Below the pieces are notes generated by a model, which worked only from the letters and a program-made list of their open reading frames with translations, was not told where the DNA came from and did not search any database. Positions 43,033 through 51,056 of a stretch of 64,000 nucleotides of DNA are shown here, one piece after another (position 1 is the stretch's first letter; the number at the start of each line of letters is the position of its first letter). The DNA is taken from positions 248,001 through 312,000 of the forward strand of contig NZ_FTLX01000002.1 in the NCBI RefSeq assembly GCF_900156125.1, in the 5' to 3' direction. A program made the position numbers and the translations under genes. This stretch comes from Domibacillus enclensis. Lineage in GTDB: Bacteria; Bacillota; Bacilli; Bacillales; Domibacillaceae.

Positions 43033-43164
43033 GGGAGATCTCTCTTTTTCTAAGTGAGAAGAAAACCAGTGAAAGAGAGCTTCTGTCTTTTTTCTTATTT
43101 TTCAGAAAATACTTGTAAAAGCGGGGGTGATTGATTAAGATGAGAGAAATGAATACATGCGGAT

Positions 43165-43330
43165 GACGGTTGGGGGAGAGTGCGAAAGCCGCCGACGGAG
43201 CAAGTTTCAAAAGCCTTGAAACGAATCTCTCAGGTAAAAGGGACCCCAATCAGACGCAGCTCTGGAGAGAGCATGACCCGTCATGCCACCAAAGGGGAAA
43301 ATCCATGCCGGATTAAACTTTCAGGTTCAA
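43165..43330 (+). promoter_or_regulatory. Tandem glycine riboswitch
   Basis: Two similar aptamers follow each other. The first (about 43172-43252) has GGGGGAGAGTGCG...GCCGACGGAGCAA...CTCTCAGGTAAAAGGGAC; the second (about 43259-43327) has CTCTGGAGAGAGCATGACC...ACCAAAGGGGAAA...CTTTCAGGTTC. This is the cooperative glycine sensor that switches on gcvT operons, joined to the terminator at 43331. Confidence 0.95.
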
Positions 43331-43370
43331 GGACAGAGAAAAGGATTACACCTTTTCTCTGTCCTTTTTT
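43331..43370 (+). terminator. Riboswitch-controlled terminator before gcvT
   Basis: GGACAGAGAAAAGG (43331-43344) and CCTTTTCTCTGTCC (43351-43364) form a 14-bp stem followed by six T. It is the expression platform of the glycine riboswitch. Confidence 0.93.
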
Positions 43371-43386
43371 CGTTTTCTTGAGGTAT

Positions 43387-43511
43387 GGCGCATTTCCCGG
43401 ATTTACGGCGCATTTCCCAGGATTACGGCGCAATTCCCCGAAATACGGCGCAATTCCCCGAAATACGGCGCAATTATCCCTTTTTTGCGCCATACACACA
43501 ATAATTGCGCC
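43387..43511. repeat. Mirrored repeat array, GGCGCA(A)TT core, inside the gcvT leader
   Basis: Forward cores start at 43387, 43407, 43427, 43447 and 43467, exactly 20 bp apart. Inverted cores lie at 43483-43491 and 43503-43511, again 20 bp apart. It shares core and pitch with the array at 7.9-8.1 kb. It sits between the riboswitch terminator and the gcvT RBS, so it is transcribed when glycine is present. Confidence 0.93.
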
Positions 43512-43545
43512 AAACGAAAGCACGAATAAAAGGAGGGGTTAACAT

Positions 43546-44643
43546 ATGACGCTAAAGAAAACACCACTTTTTGAGGAGTATGAAAAACATGAAGCCAGGG
43601 TGATTGACTTCGGCGGCTGGGCGCTGCCGGTTCAGTTTTCTGGAATCATGGAGGAGCACGCGGCTGTCCGTACAAGCGCCGGGCTGTTCGATGTATCGCA
43701 CATGGGAGAAGTGCTCGTGAAAGGGCCAGGGGCAGAGCGGTACCTCAATTATCTCGTCACAAATGATGTATCTGTTCTTGAAGAAGGGCAGGCGCTTTAT
43801 ACGGCGATGTGTGATGAAGCCGGCGGAACGGTGGATGATCTGCTCGTTTACAAAAAAGCAGGCGGCGAATGGATGCTGGTCATTAACGCGGCCAATATTG
43901 ACAAGGATATTGCCTGGATGAAGGAGCATGCTGGAGGAGACGTAACGGTGGAGGACATCTCGGCGGAAACGGCTCTGTTAGCGGTGCAGGGTCCGCGGGC
44001 GGAGGAAATATTGCAAGCATTGACGGATAAAGACTTGTCTGCGATCCGGCCATTTCAATTTAAAGAGAATGCGGTCATTGGCGGTGTTGAAAACGTCCTC
44101 CTGTCCCGCACCGGCTACACGGGAGAGGATGGCTTTGAGTTGTACGTGCCGGCGAAGCAGGCGGTGGCTTTGTGGAGACGGCTTGCCGGAAAACCACTTG
44201 CGCTGTGCGGACTTGGGGCACGGGACACGCTTCGGCTAGAAGCAAGGCTTCCTTTATACGGCCAGGAGCTGACGAAGGACATCAGCCCGCTAGAAGCAGG
44301 AATTGGGTTCGCTGTGAAAACAGCAAAGGCGTCGCCATTTATCGGTCAGGGGGCGCTTCAACAGCAAAAGGAAACAGGGCTTGAACGGAAAACAGTCGGC
44401 ATTGAGATGATCGGCCGCGGCATTCCGCGAACCGGCTACCGTATCCTGTCCGAGCTTGGTGAGCCGATCGGCGTCGTGACATCCGGGACGCATTCGCCGA
44501 CGTTAAAAAAACCGATTGGCCTGGCGCTGATTGCGGCTGATTTTGCCGGGATCGGAACGACGTTTTTTGTCGATATTCGCGGCAAAAAAGCAGAAGCGGC
44601 AGTGGTGAAGGTACCATTCTACAAAAGGGAGCGGAAGCAATGA
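43546..44643 (+). CDS. gcvT: Glycine cleavage system T protein (aminomethyltransferase)
   Basis: GcvT transfers the aminomethyl carbon from lipoyl-H protein to tetrahydrofolate and releases ammonia. Motifs: [21 protein letters not shown], the folate-site region [22 protein letters not shown] and [11 protein letters not shown] (fragments). It has 365 residues, as usual. A strong AAAGGAGGGG precedes ATG 43546. It is the first gene of the gcvT-gcvPA-gcvPB operon behind a glycine riboswitch. The H protein gene is not in the window. Confidence 0.96.
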   Translation: MTLKKTPLFEEYEKHEARVIDFGGWALPVQFSGIMEEHAAVRTSAGLFDVSHMGEVLVKGPGAERYLNYLVTNDVSVLEEGQALYTAMCDEAGGTVDDLLVYKKAGGEWMLVINAANIDKDIAWMKEHAGGDVTVEDISAETALLAVQGPRAEEILQALTDKDLSAIRPFQFKENAVIGGVENVLLSRTGYTGEDGFELYVPAKQAVALWRRLAGKPLALCGLGARDTLRLEARLPLYGQELTKDISPLEAGIGFAVKTAKASPFIGQGALQQQKETGLERKTVGIEMIGRGIPRTGYRILSELGEPIGVVTSGTHSPTLKKPIGLALIAADFAGIGTTFFVDIRGKKAEAAVVKVPFYKRERKQ

Positions 44644-45989
44644 CATCGACATTCAGATATTTGCCTGATACAACAGAAGATCAAAAGGACATGCTGGCTT
44701 TTTTAAACGTTTCGTCTGTAGATGATTTATTCTCAGATGTGCCGGAATCGATTCGTCTGGACGGGGAGCTTGCGATTCCGAACGCCCTGCCGGAGCCGGT
44801 GCTATGGAAGCAGATGCAGAAGATGGCTGGAAAAAATGTGAATGCCGGCGAGCTGCCGTTGTTTTTAGGGGCAGGCACGTACGACCATTACATTCCAAGT
44901 GTCGTCAACCATATGATTTCCCGCTCTGAATTTTATACAGCCTACACGCCGTACCAGCCGGAAATTTCACAGGGCGAGCTGCAGGCCATTTTTGAATTTC
45001 AAACGATGGTATGTGAGCTGACAGGAATGGATGTGGCTAATTCCTCGATGTACGACGGATTTACGGCACTTGCGGAAGCGGCCTCTCTCGCTGTCGCGCA
45101 CACAAAACGCTCAAAGGTCGTTGTCTCAAAGGCGGTTCATCCAGAATCCCGCGCGATTTTAACAACGGTCGCAGCGGGCCCGGGCTATGCAGTGGAAGAA
45201 GCAAAGCTTACAGCGGATATAACGGATCTCGATTCATTAAAGGACCAAATTGATGACGACACAGCAGCGGTGATTGTGCAATACCCGAACTTTTTCGGCT
45301 CGATTGAAGATGTAAAAGAAATCAACGCGCTGGCGAAGGCGCATGGTGCTCTGCTCATTGTCAGCTCCAACCCGCTGTCACTTGGGCTGCTGCAGCCTCC
45401 GGGCAGGCTTGGCGCTGATATTGTCGTTGGCGATATGCAGCCGCTCGGCATTCCGATGGCGTTTGGCGGTCCGCACTGCGGCTACTTTGCGGTGACAAAG
45501 CCGTTAATGCGCAAGGTGCCGGGACGGATTGTCGGCCAGACGACGGATGCCGATGGGAAGCGGGGCTTTGTGCTGACGCTGCAGGCTCGTGAGCAGCACA
45601 TCCGCCGTGACAAAGCGACCTCCAATATTTGCTCGAACCAGGCGTTAAATGCGCTTGCCTCTGCTGTTTGCATGACGGCTCTCGGCAAAACAGGGCTGCG
45701 ATACATGGCCCGTTTGAATATGGAAAAAGCCGATTATGCGGCAAAGGCGTTTACACAAAAAGGCTTTTCTGTGATGAACGAGTCTCCGTTTTTTAACGAG
45801 TTCGCCGTTGAACTGCCTTGTGCCGTTGCGGACATACAGGAGCAGCTTATTGAAAAAGGCTTTATCGGCGGCTTTGATTTGCGTGTTGATTATGGGAAGC
45901 CGAATCACATGCTGGTTGCCGTCACTGAGCAGCGGACAAGGGAAGAGATTGATCAATTTATCGATGTATTGGAGGCGGTGACCGCATGA
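44640..45989 (+). CDS. gcvPA: Glycine dehydrogenase subunit 1 (P protein alpha)
   Basis: This is the first half of the two-gene P protein that decarboxylates glycine with PLP. At 449 residues it has the normal size, and it shows [60 protein letters not shown] and [12 protein letters not shown] (fragments). The PLP lysine resides in the partner subunit. It overlaps gcvT by ATGA and gcvPB by four bases, suggesting translational coupling. Confidence 0.96.
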   Translation: MTSTFRYLPDTTEDQKDMLAFLNVSSVDDLFSDVPESIRLDGELAIPNALPEPVLWKQMQKMAGKNVNAGELPLFLGAGTYDHYIPSVVNHMISRSEFYTAYTPYQPEISQGELQAIFEFQTMVCELTGMDVANSSMYDGFTALAEAASLAVAHTKRSKVVVSKAVHPESRAILTTVAAGPGYAVEEAKLTADITDLDSLKDQIDDDTAAVIVQYPNFFGSIEDVKEINALAKAHGALLIVSSNPLSLGLLQPPGRLGADIVVGDMQPLGIPMAFGGPHCGYFAVTKPLMRKVPGRIVGQTTDADGKRGFVLTLQAREQHIRRDKATSNICSNQALNALASAVCMTALGKTGLRYMARLNMEKADYAAKAFTQKGFSVMNESPFFNEFAVELPCAVADIQEQLIEKGFIGGFDLRVDYGKPNHMLVAVTEQRTREEIDQFIDVLEAVTA

Positions 45990-47452
45990 TGAATTACAAT
46001 GACCTGATTTTTGAAATCAGCCGTCCGGGGCGGATCGGCTGCAGCCTGCCGGAAAGTGATGTGCCAGCGGTGGATGTATCGAAAAAGCTTCCGGCGCATT
46101 TGATCCGTGATGAAGAGCCGGAGCTGCCGGAAGTGTCGGAGCTTCAGCTTGTTCGCCACTACACGGCCTTATCTAATAAAAATCACGGCGTCGATAACGG
46201 CTTTTATCCGCTCGGCTCCTGCACGATGAAATACAACCCGAAAATCAATGAAGATGTAGCCCGTCTCGACGGCTTCAGCCGTATTCATCCGTACCAGCCA
46301 GCCTCCACTGTGCAGGGCGCACTTGGGCTGCTGCATGAGCTTCAGGAGGATTTAGCGGTTATTACGGGAATGGATGCCGTTACTCTTCAGCCGTCTGCGG
46401 GGGCGCAGGGGGAATGGACCGGACTTATGCTCGTCAAGGCATACTTGGAGCAAAAGGGAGAAAAGCGGACGACGGTTCTCGTGCCGGATTCCGCTCACGG
46501 CACCAATCCGGCCAGCGCGACAGTAGCGGGCTTCCGTACGGTAACCGTGCCATCGAATGAACAGGGTCTTGTCGATGTAGACGAATTGAAAAAGCATGTG
46601 AACGAAGATACGGCCGCACTGATGCTGACGAATCCGAACACACTCGGTCTGTTTGAAAAGGACATTGTGGAAATTGCGAAGGTGATCCACGAAGCAGGCG
46701 GGCTTCTTTATTATGACGGCGCCAACGCCAATGCCATTTTGGGCAAAACGACACCGGGCAAAATGGGCTTTGATATTGTTCATTTGAATTTGCACAAAAC
46801 CTTCACCACACCGCATGGCGGAGGAGGACCAGGAGCAGGGCCGGTCGGCGTGAACAAAAAATTAATTCCGTTTTTGCCGGTGCCCCGTGTAGTGGAAAAG
46901 AACGACCATTATGCGCTGAATGTGGATGAACCACTGTCTATTGGACGCGTGAAGGGCTATTATGGCAACTTCGGCATCCTCGTCCGTGCCTATACGTATA
47001 TTCGCACGATGGGGCCGGACGGCTTGCGGCAGGTGTCAGAAAGTGCCGTGCTTCATGCGAATTATTTGCGCAAAAAGCTGGAGCCGTACTTTGTGTCTCC
47101 TTATGAGCAGGTGAGCAAGCATGAATTTGTCCTGTCAGGGTCCAAGCAGAAAAAGCTCGGTGTCCGAACGCTTGATATGGCCAAGCGGCTGCTTGATTTC
47201 GGCTACCATCCGCCGACCATTTACTTCCCGCTGAACGTGGAGGAGTGCTTGATGATTGAGCCGACTGAAACAGAATCCAAAGAAACACTGGATGCCTTCG
47301 CTGACGTCATGATTCAAATTGCACGTGAGGTGGAGGAAAATCCGGATATCGTGCTGAACGCGCCGCATACAACAGTGATCGGCCGTCTCGACGAAGTAAA
47401 AGCAGCCCGCAAGCCGGTGGTCCGTTACGAAAAAGAAACGATACAGACGTAA
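45986..47452 (+). CDS. gcvPB: Glycine dehydrogenase subunit 2 (P protein beta)
   Basis: This is the PLP-bearing half of the P protein, 488 residues. It shows [51 protein letters not shown] and the PLP lysine in [18 protein letters not shown] (near residue 272). Two adjacent ATG codons stand at 45986 and 45989. The last base of its stop codon is the first base of the next start, a tight junction that puts the following HesB-like gene in the operon. Confidence 0.96.
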   Translation: MMNYNDLIFEISRPGRIGCSLPESDVPAVDVSKKLPAHLIRDEEPELPEVSELQLVRHYTALSNKNHGVDNGFYPLGSCTMKYNPKINEDVARLDGFSRIHPYQPASTVQGALGLLHELQEDLAVITGMDAVTLQPSAGAQGEWTGLMLVKAYLEQKGEKRTTVLVPDSAHGTNPASATVAGFRTVTVPSNEQGLVDVDELKKHVNEDTAALMLTNPNTLGLFEKDIVEIAKVIHEAGGLLYYDGANANAILGKTTPGKMGFDIVHLNLHKTFTTPHGGGGPGAGPVGVNKKLIPFLPVPRVVEKNDHYALNVDEPLSIGRVKGYYGNFGILVRAYTYIRTMGPDGLRQVSESAVLHANYLRKKLEPYFVSPYEQVSKHEFVLSGSKQKKLGVRTLDMAKRLLDFGYHPPTIYFPLNVEECLMIEPTETESKETLDAFADVMIQIAREVEENPDIVLNAPHTTVIGRLDEVKAARKPVVRYEKETIQT

Positions 47453-47748
47453 TGAAGATCCGCTTAACAGATGCAGCCCGGCAGCAGCTGACCGGTTTCA
47501 CCGTACCGGAGAATCGTGTGCTGAGAATCGATGCCGATATGAAAGGCGGCTGCGGCATCTCGGTTCATCTGTCGGTTGAAGCGGGAGAGCCGCGCCGTCA
47601 TGATACGACGCTGGACTGCGGCGGCGGAATTGTTTTTCACATCGACCGGTTCACCGAGCGTTATCTAGATGAGGGAGCAGAGATCGATTGGACAAAAGAA
47701 AATGGATTTACGATCGGCAGTTCATTTGACTCGGGCTGTACGGTTTGA
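47452..47748 (+). CDS. HesB/IscA-like small protein
   Basis: This 98-residue protein has the HesB-like fold (KIRLTDAARQQL at the start, GGCGISVHL near residue 33, DEGAEIDW near 76, SGCTV end). Cys is present in GGCG and SGC, but the usual C-x-C tail pair of IscA is reduced to a single Cys. Bacillus YneR-type proteins look similar. It may be an iron-sulfur carrier or a paralogue that lost that role. It is fused to the gcv operon by one-base overlap with gcvPB, followed by a terminator. Confidence 0.78.
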   Translation: MKIRLTDAARQQLTGFTVPENRVLRIDADMKGGCGISVHLSVEAGEPRRHDTTLDCGGGIVFHIDRFTERYLDEGAEIDWTKENGFTIGSSFDSGCTV

Positions 47749-47750
47749 CG

Positions 47751-47778
47751 GCGTTCCTGAAAAAGGAACGCTTTTTTT
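47751..47778 (+). terminator. Intrinsic terminator of the gcv operon
   Basis: GCGTTCCT pairs with AGGAACGC across a five-base loop, followed by seven T. Confidence 0.92.
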
Positions 47779-47783
47779 ATTGC

Positions 47784-47916
47784 TAACGCTGATAAATGTG
47801 TCACTAACGCCGATATTTTCCCCTTAACGCTGATAAGTCTCTACCTAACGCCGGTATTTTATTATATCGGCGATAGCGGCCAAGATATCGGCGCTGTTTC
47901 AAAAATACCGGCGATA
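47784..47916. repeat. Mirrored repeat array, TAACGCYGATA core
   Basis: Forward TAACGC cores start at 47784, 47805, 47825 and 47846 (steps 21, 20, 21). Inverted TATCGGCG/TACCGGCG cores start at 47865, 47886 and 47906 (steps 21, 20). It directly follows the gcv terminator. The same core and the same alternating steps recur at 63.2 kb. Confidence 0.93.
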
Positions 47917-48032
47917 GCACACTGTAAATGTCTGTATCCATTTTCCTGTTTTTTCTTTTTTAGTGTTTGAAAACGGTTTCCTATGGATATAAATAATAAG
48001 GTTGTTATTTTTATGAAGGAAGGTGGCTTTAC

Positions 48033-49253
48033 ATGGGGGAAAGAGCGTTGCCGCTGCACATGTCTGTAGACTTAATTCGACCGGAGCAAAGCGCAGAAGA
48101 ACTATATGGAAAAGGCTATGTGTATTCACCGAAGCTATATGCCCGCGACTACGAGCACTTTGGCGGAGATCTGCTCAGCCTGGAAGCATTAACGGGGCGT
48201 GAGCTTTGTGTCGCCGGTGAGATGCCGGTTATTTGCCATACGGGCGCGGTAACGCCTGGCGCTGTCCATTTGCTTGAAAAAGCGGGTCTCAGCATTCCAT
48301 CCACTTTATATACGTATTCTTCTGATGAAGAGTATGTTTCTATTTTGCAAAAGCTATCGTTACAGGGAAAGAAAGTAATCTTTCAATATCCTCACCCTTC
48401 TGAAGATGCACCGGATTCCCTTTATTGGGTCGATCCATCCGTTATTGCGTACGTCAGCGACAAGCGCAGCATTCCTGCTCTTGTTCCGCCGGAGCATGTG
48501 CCTCCTCGGCGAATGGTTAGCATAGAAGAGCTGATCGCGGATACACCGCCGCTTCCGTTTATATTAAAAACGGGGGACGGGCGACCGACTTCTGGCGGCT
48601 GCGGTGTGCTGTTTATTGAGCGGACCGAGCAGCTTCATACGATTAGTGAAGATTTTGGCGATTTGTCGACCATTATTTTAGAAGAATATATTGAGTACGA
48701 CCGGAACTTTGGCTTTCACTTTGCTGCTGACCAGCATGGGACTGTCAGCTTTTTAGGGAAATCAGAGCAGGTTGTGAATGATGATAATTGTTTTCGCGGA
48801 AGCTGGATCTCGACTAATGCGGAGCCGTTTGAAAGAGTCGTAGAAGCAGGATTCCAGGTGATGCAGAATATCGTCGCTGCTGGGTACGTGGGCACTGCCG
48901 GCTTTGACGTATTAATGAGAGGCAGCGACTTTTACTTTATTGATTTAAATGTCCGCTTTAATGCGTCCTCCTGCGGCCTGATGATTTACAAAAGTGTCGA
49001 GGACGTGTATAAAAAACCTGTCATTCGTTTGTCGTGCCTGGAGTGGGAAGGGGATTTTGGAGAGGGGCTGTCTGTCGTAGACGCGTACTTGAGCCAGAAT
49101 CAGTTTATTCCGCTCAGCCTCCTTGACGCTTCATATGTGGCCCGAAAAACAGGACCTTCTAAAATAATAGGGCTAGTCATCGGTCATAGTGAAGAAGAGG
49201 TAGAGTCCATCTTGCTGTCTATGGAAAAAGATCGTTTAACCCAAAGAGAATAA
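48033..49253 (+). CDS. ATP-grasp-domain protein, standalone
   Basis: This 406-residue soluble protein has an N-terminal region with VYSPKLYARDYEHFGGDLL, then an ATP-grasp pattern: FILKTGDGRPTSGGCGVLFI (near residue 175), TIILEEYIEYDRNFGFHF (near 210), and AGFDVLMRGSDFYFIDLNVRFNAS-type C-terminal metal motif (near 285, shown in part). The closest functional class is the carboxylate-amine ligases; the substrate is unknown. An RBS GAAGGAAGG precedes ATG 48033. Not part of an operon; a terminator follows. Of interest because a second ATP-grasp protein lies in the EPS operon. Confidence 0.82.
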   Translation: MGERALPLHMSVDLIRPEQSAEELYGKGYVYSPKLYARDYEHFGGDLLSLEALTGRELCVAGEMPVICHTGAVTPGAVHLLEKAGLSIPSTLYTYSSDEEYVSILQKLSLQGKKVIFQYPHPSEDAPDSLYWVDPSVIAYVSDKRSIPALVPPEHVPPRRMVSIEELIADTPPLPFILKTGDGRPTSGGCGVLFIERTEQLHTISEDFGDLSTIILEEYIEYDRNFGFHFAADQHGTVSFLGKSEQVVNDDNCFRGSWISTNAEPFERVVEAGFQVMQNIVAAGYVGTAGFDVLMRGSDFYFIDLNVRFNASSCGLMIYKSVEDVYKKPVIRLSCLEWEGDFGEGLSVVDAYLSQNQFIPLSLLDASYVARKTGPSKIIGLVIGHSEEEVESILLSMEKDRLTQRE

Positions 49254-49259
49254 TCTTTC

Positions 49260-49292
49260 AAAGCTGCTCCGTATATGGGGGTAGCTTTTTTA
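49260..49292 (+). terminator. Intrinsic terminator after the standalone ATP-grasp gene
   Basis: AAAGCTGCTCC pairs with GGGGGTAGCTTT, followed by TTTT. Confidence 0.75.
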
Positions 49293-49430
49293 ATCTCAGA
49301 AAATTAAATTAATTTAGCGCTGTACATTATTCTCTGAATCTGGCATAATGCTAGTATATTACTATTAAATAGTATTCATCCATAATCGTTATTTTATGTC
49401 ATATCGTATACGATAATGCAGACTCCATGA

Positions 49431-49535
49431 TTGTACGAAAAGGCAAAGCTATTGAAAAGTAGTGACGTAAAGCTAGAGGGGCTACCGCTTGGATAAGCCA
49501 TGCCAGCCAGCTGCCGAATACAAAGGCGCCGTACA
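49431..49535 (+). promoter_or_regulatory. Cyclic di-GMP-I (GEMM) riboswitch upstream of the second 42-residue protein
   Basis: AAAAGGCAAA, a GCTATT-GAAA-AGTAGT hairpin, GTGACGTAAA, GGGGCTACC and CATGCCAGCCAGCTGCC follow the GEMM-I pattern; DACGTAAA replaces GACGCAAA at one base. TTGTACG (49431-49437) pairs perfectly with CGTACAA (49529-49535), closing the whole domain just before the RBS AGGAGG. No terminator hairpin is seen, so control is probably translational. Confidence 0.9.
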
Positions 49536-49558
49536 ATTTTATTCAGGAGGTTATCAAA

Positions 49559-49687
49559 ATGCCGCTCTACACAATGAAGGAAGTATGGACACCGCTTCGC
49601 TGGTTCGGTGTTAAATTTTTCAAGGAGCTCGAGGACGGAAATTATTACGTAAAGGTAGGAAATAATCCAAGAAAAAAAGTAAGATAA
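49559..49687 (+). CDS. 42-residue riboswitch-controlled microprotein, copy 2
   Basis: ATG 49559 follows CAGGAGG. The peptide begins MPLYTMKEVWTPLRW and ends VKVGNNPRKKVR, 30/42 identical to the product of 11863-11991, with nearly all changes conservative (I/V, K/R, D/E, F/Y). Both copies are single-gene units behind a c-di-GMP-I riboswitch with a similar closing helix. No signal peptide or membrane helix; the C-terminus is basic. Function unknown. A terminator follows. Confidence 0.9.
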   Translation: MPLYTMKEVWTPLRWFGVKFFKELEDGNYYVKVGNNPRKKVR

Positions 49688-49693
49688 CGATTC

Positions 49694-49733
49694 AAAAAAA
49701 AAGGAAACCACGTAAATGTGTGTTTCCTTTTTT
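49694..49733. terminator. Bidirectional terminator between microprotein 2 and the LCP gene
   Basis: AAAAAGGAAAC and GTTTCCTTTTT form a stem with A-run and T-run on either side, serving the + strand microprotein and the - strand LCP gene. Confidence 0.85.
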
Positions 49734-49735
49734 GT

Positions 49736-50599
49736 TTAGGAGGCAGAAACACGCAGGTGATCCTTGAGAAGGCCGGACAGCCGCTGCCGTTCCTGTTCGC
49801 TAATGATGTAATAGTAGATGCCCTCCATTGTTTGGTCTGTTCCTTGCATGGACAGAACATCAATTTGAAAGCGGGCGTTGCTGTAGTTGCGCTGTAAATG
49901 CAGAAAGCTTGTTGGCGTTAGGTTGGTTTCAACATTGTTGCGGATCACAGCCAGCAGGTCGTTTATATGCTCAAGCTGAACCGCTTCATCCAGCAGCGCC
50001 CTCATCACCTGCTGCTGCCTTTTTTGCCGCCCGAAATCTCCGTTGGGGTCTTCATAGCGCATCCGTACATACTTCAATCCTTCTTCACCTGTCAGCGTAA
50101 TCGAGCCTTCAGGAAAAAACGACTCATCGGATTCAAATGCGAATTCATTTTGAACGGTGATTCCGCCAATTTCATCCACAAGCTGAATAAAGCCGTTCAT
50201 GTTCACATTCACAAAGTAATCAATCGGAATATCGAGAAACTGTTCCACTGTTTTAACCGCAAGCGCGGTCCCGCCATAGCTGTACGCGTGATTGATTTTC
50301 GTTTTCGTTTCGGTATCGGCAATCTGAACCAATGTATCACGTGGAATGCTGAGCAGTTGAATGGATGTGTCAGAAACGGTCGCTACCACCATTGTATCGG
50401 TTCGGCCACGATCGCCTTTTCGTTGATCTGTTCCCATTAACAGCACACTAAATGCGTCCTTCTTTTTTAACGAAACGGCTTCGACCCGCTTTTCCGTCGG
50501 CGGCAGTGTGACCGAATTGAGCGTTCGTTCGGCTGTAAAAGCGACGGTCACGAGCAGGGTGGCCAGTATAAGCACGAAAAAAGAAACGGCTCGTTTCAT
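49736..50599 (-). CDS. LytR-CpsA-Psr (LCP) family wall-polymer ligase
   Basis: LCP proteins attach lipid-linked polymers (teichoic acids, capsules) to peptidoglycan on the outer face of the membrane. The 287-residue protein has an N-terminal membrane helix (about residues 5-25) and the conserved series VLLMGTDQRKGDRGRTDTM, LLSIPRDTLVQI, KINHAYSYGG, VNMNGFIQLVDEIGG and LKYVRMRYEDPNGDFGRQKR (fragments). Its ATG overlaps the stop of the upstream SinR-like gene, so regulator and enzyme are translationally coupled. It may anchor the EPS or a related polymer. Confidence 0.93.
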   Translation of the reverse strand: MKRAVSFFVLILATLLVTVAFTAERTLNSVTLPPTEKRVEAVSLKKKDAFSVLLMGTDQRKGDRGRTDTMVVATVSDTSIQLLSIPRDTLVQIADTETKTKINHAYSYGGTALAVKTVEQFLDIPIDYFVNVNMNGFIQLVDEIGGITVQNEFAFESDESFFPEGSITLTGEEGLKYVRMRYEDPNGDFGRQKRQQQVMRALLDEAVQLEHINDLLAVIRNNVETNLTPTSFLHLQRNYSNARFQIDVLSMQGTDQTMEGIYYYIISEQERQRLSGLLKDHLRVSAS

Positions 50600-50871
50600 G
50601 GCCGGCCCGCTTTTCTTTCCTGCAAAAAAGCACGGAACTGCAGAAAGTCGCTGGCACTCATATGAAGATCTTTTTCTCCTTCTTTGATTAAGTCATCCAT
50701 TTTCATATTTAAAGCGCCGGACAGCTTATGCAGGATTGCTAATGATGGGTTCACAGCCGGATTGGTTTCAATCGTAAATAAATACGATTTGGAAATATTC
50801 GCTTGCTTCGCTAACTGGCTTAACGATAACCCCATTTTCACTCTCTGTTCTTTTATGCGAACGCCAATCAT
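50596..50871 (-). CDS. SinR-like repressor 2, shortened dimerisation region
   Basis: This 91-residue protein has an intact Xre-type helix-turn-helix (LSLSQLAKQANISKSYLFTIE, about residues 14-34). The C-terminal SinI-interaction region is reduced: only the second helix (SASDFLQFRAFLQERK) is clear and the EWxxLxxEA helix seen in the other SinR-like proteins is missing. It may bind SinR-type operators but resist SinI. ATG 50871 follows GGGGGGAAGAGGG; the longer frame to 50919 runs into the promoter. Its stop overlaps the LCP start. Two SinR-type palindromes lie upstream toward the divergent glycosyltransferase. Confidence 0.88.
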   Translation of the reverse strand: MIGVRIKEQRVKMGLSLSQLAKQANISKSYLFTIETNPAVNPSLAILHKLSGALNMKMDDLIKEGEKDLHMSASDFLQFRAFLQERKAGRP

Positions 50872-50955
50872 ACCCTCTTCCCCCCTATTCTGTTCGATGT
50901 TATGTTCATTATAACGCACATAAAAGAGAATTAAAACGAATTTATTTCATTGTTT

Positions 50956-50971
50956 GTTCTTTATTTAGAAT
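50956..50971. promoter_or_regulatory. Degenerate SinR-type operator in the sinR2/glycosyltransferase intergenic region
   Basis: GTTCTTTATTTAGAAT keeps one perfect half-site (GTTCTTT) and a degraded second arm. Confidence 0.5.
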
Positions 50972-50990
50972 AAATAAGCCTATTTACCTA

Positions 50991-51019
50991 TTAATTGCCT
51001 AATCTGTCCGTGGTATAAT
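50991..51019 (+). promoter_or_regulatory. SigA-type promoter of the glycosyltransferase at 51.1 kb
   Basis: TTAATT, a 17-base spacer and TATAAT (51014-51019). The SinR-type palindrome starts 13 bases downstream, covering the early transcribed region. Confidence 0.65.
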
Positions 51020-51031
51020 CACACCAGATTA

Positions 51032-51047
51032 GTTCTTTATAAAGAAC
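51032..51047. promoter_or_regulatory. SinR-type operator at the glycosyltransferase promoter
   Basis: Perfect palindrome GTTCTTTATAAAGAAC, identical to EPS site 2 at 18609-18624. Confidence 0.82.
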
Positions 51048-51056
51048 GAAGAGGGG

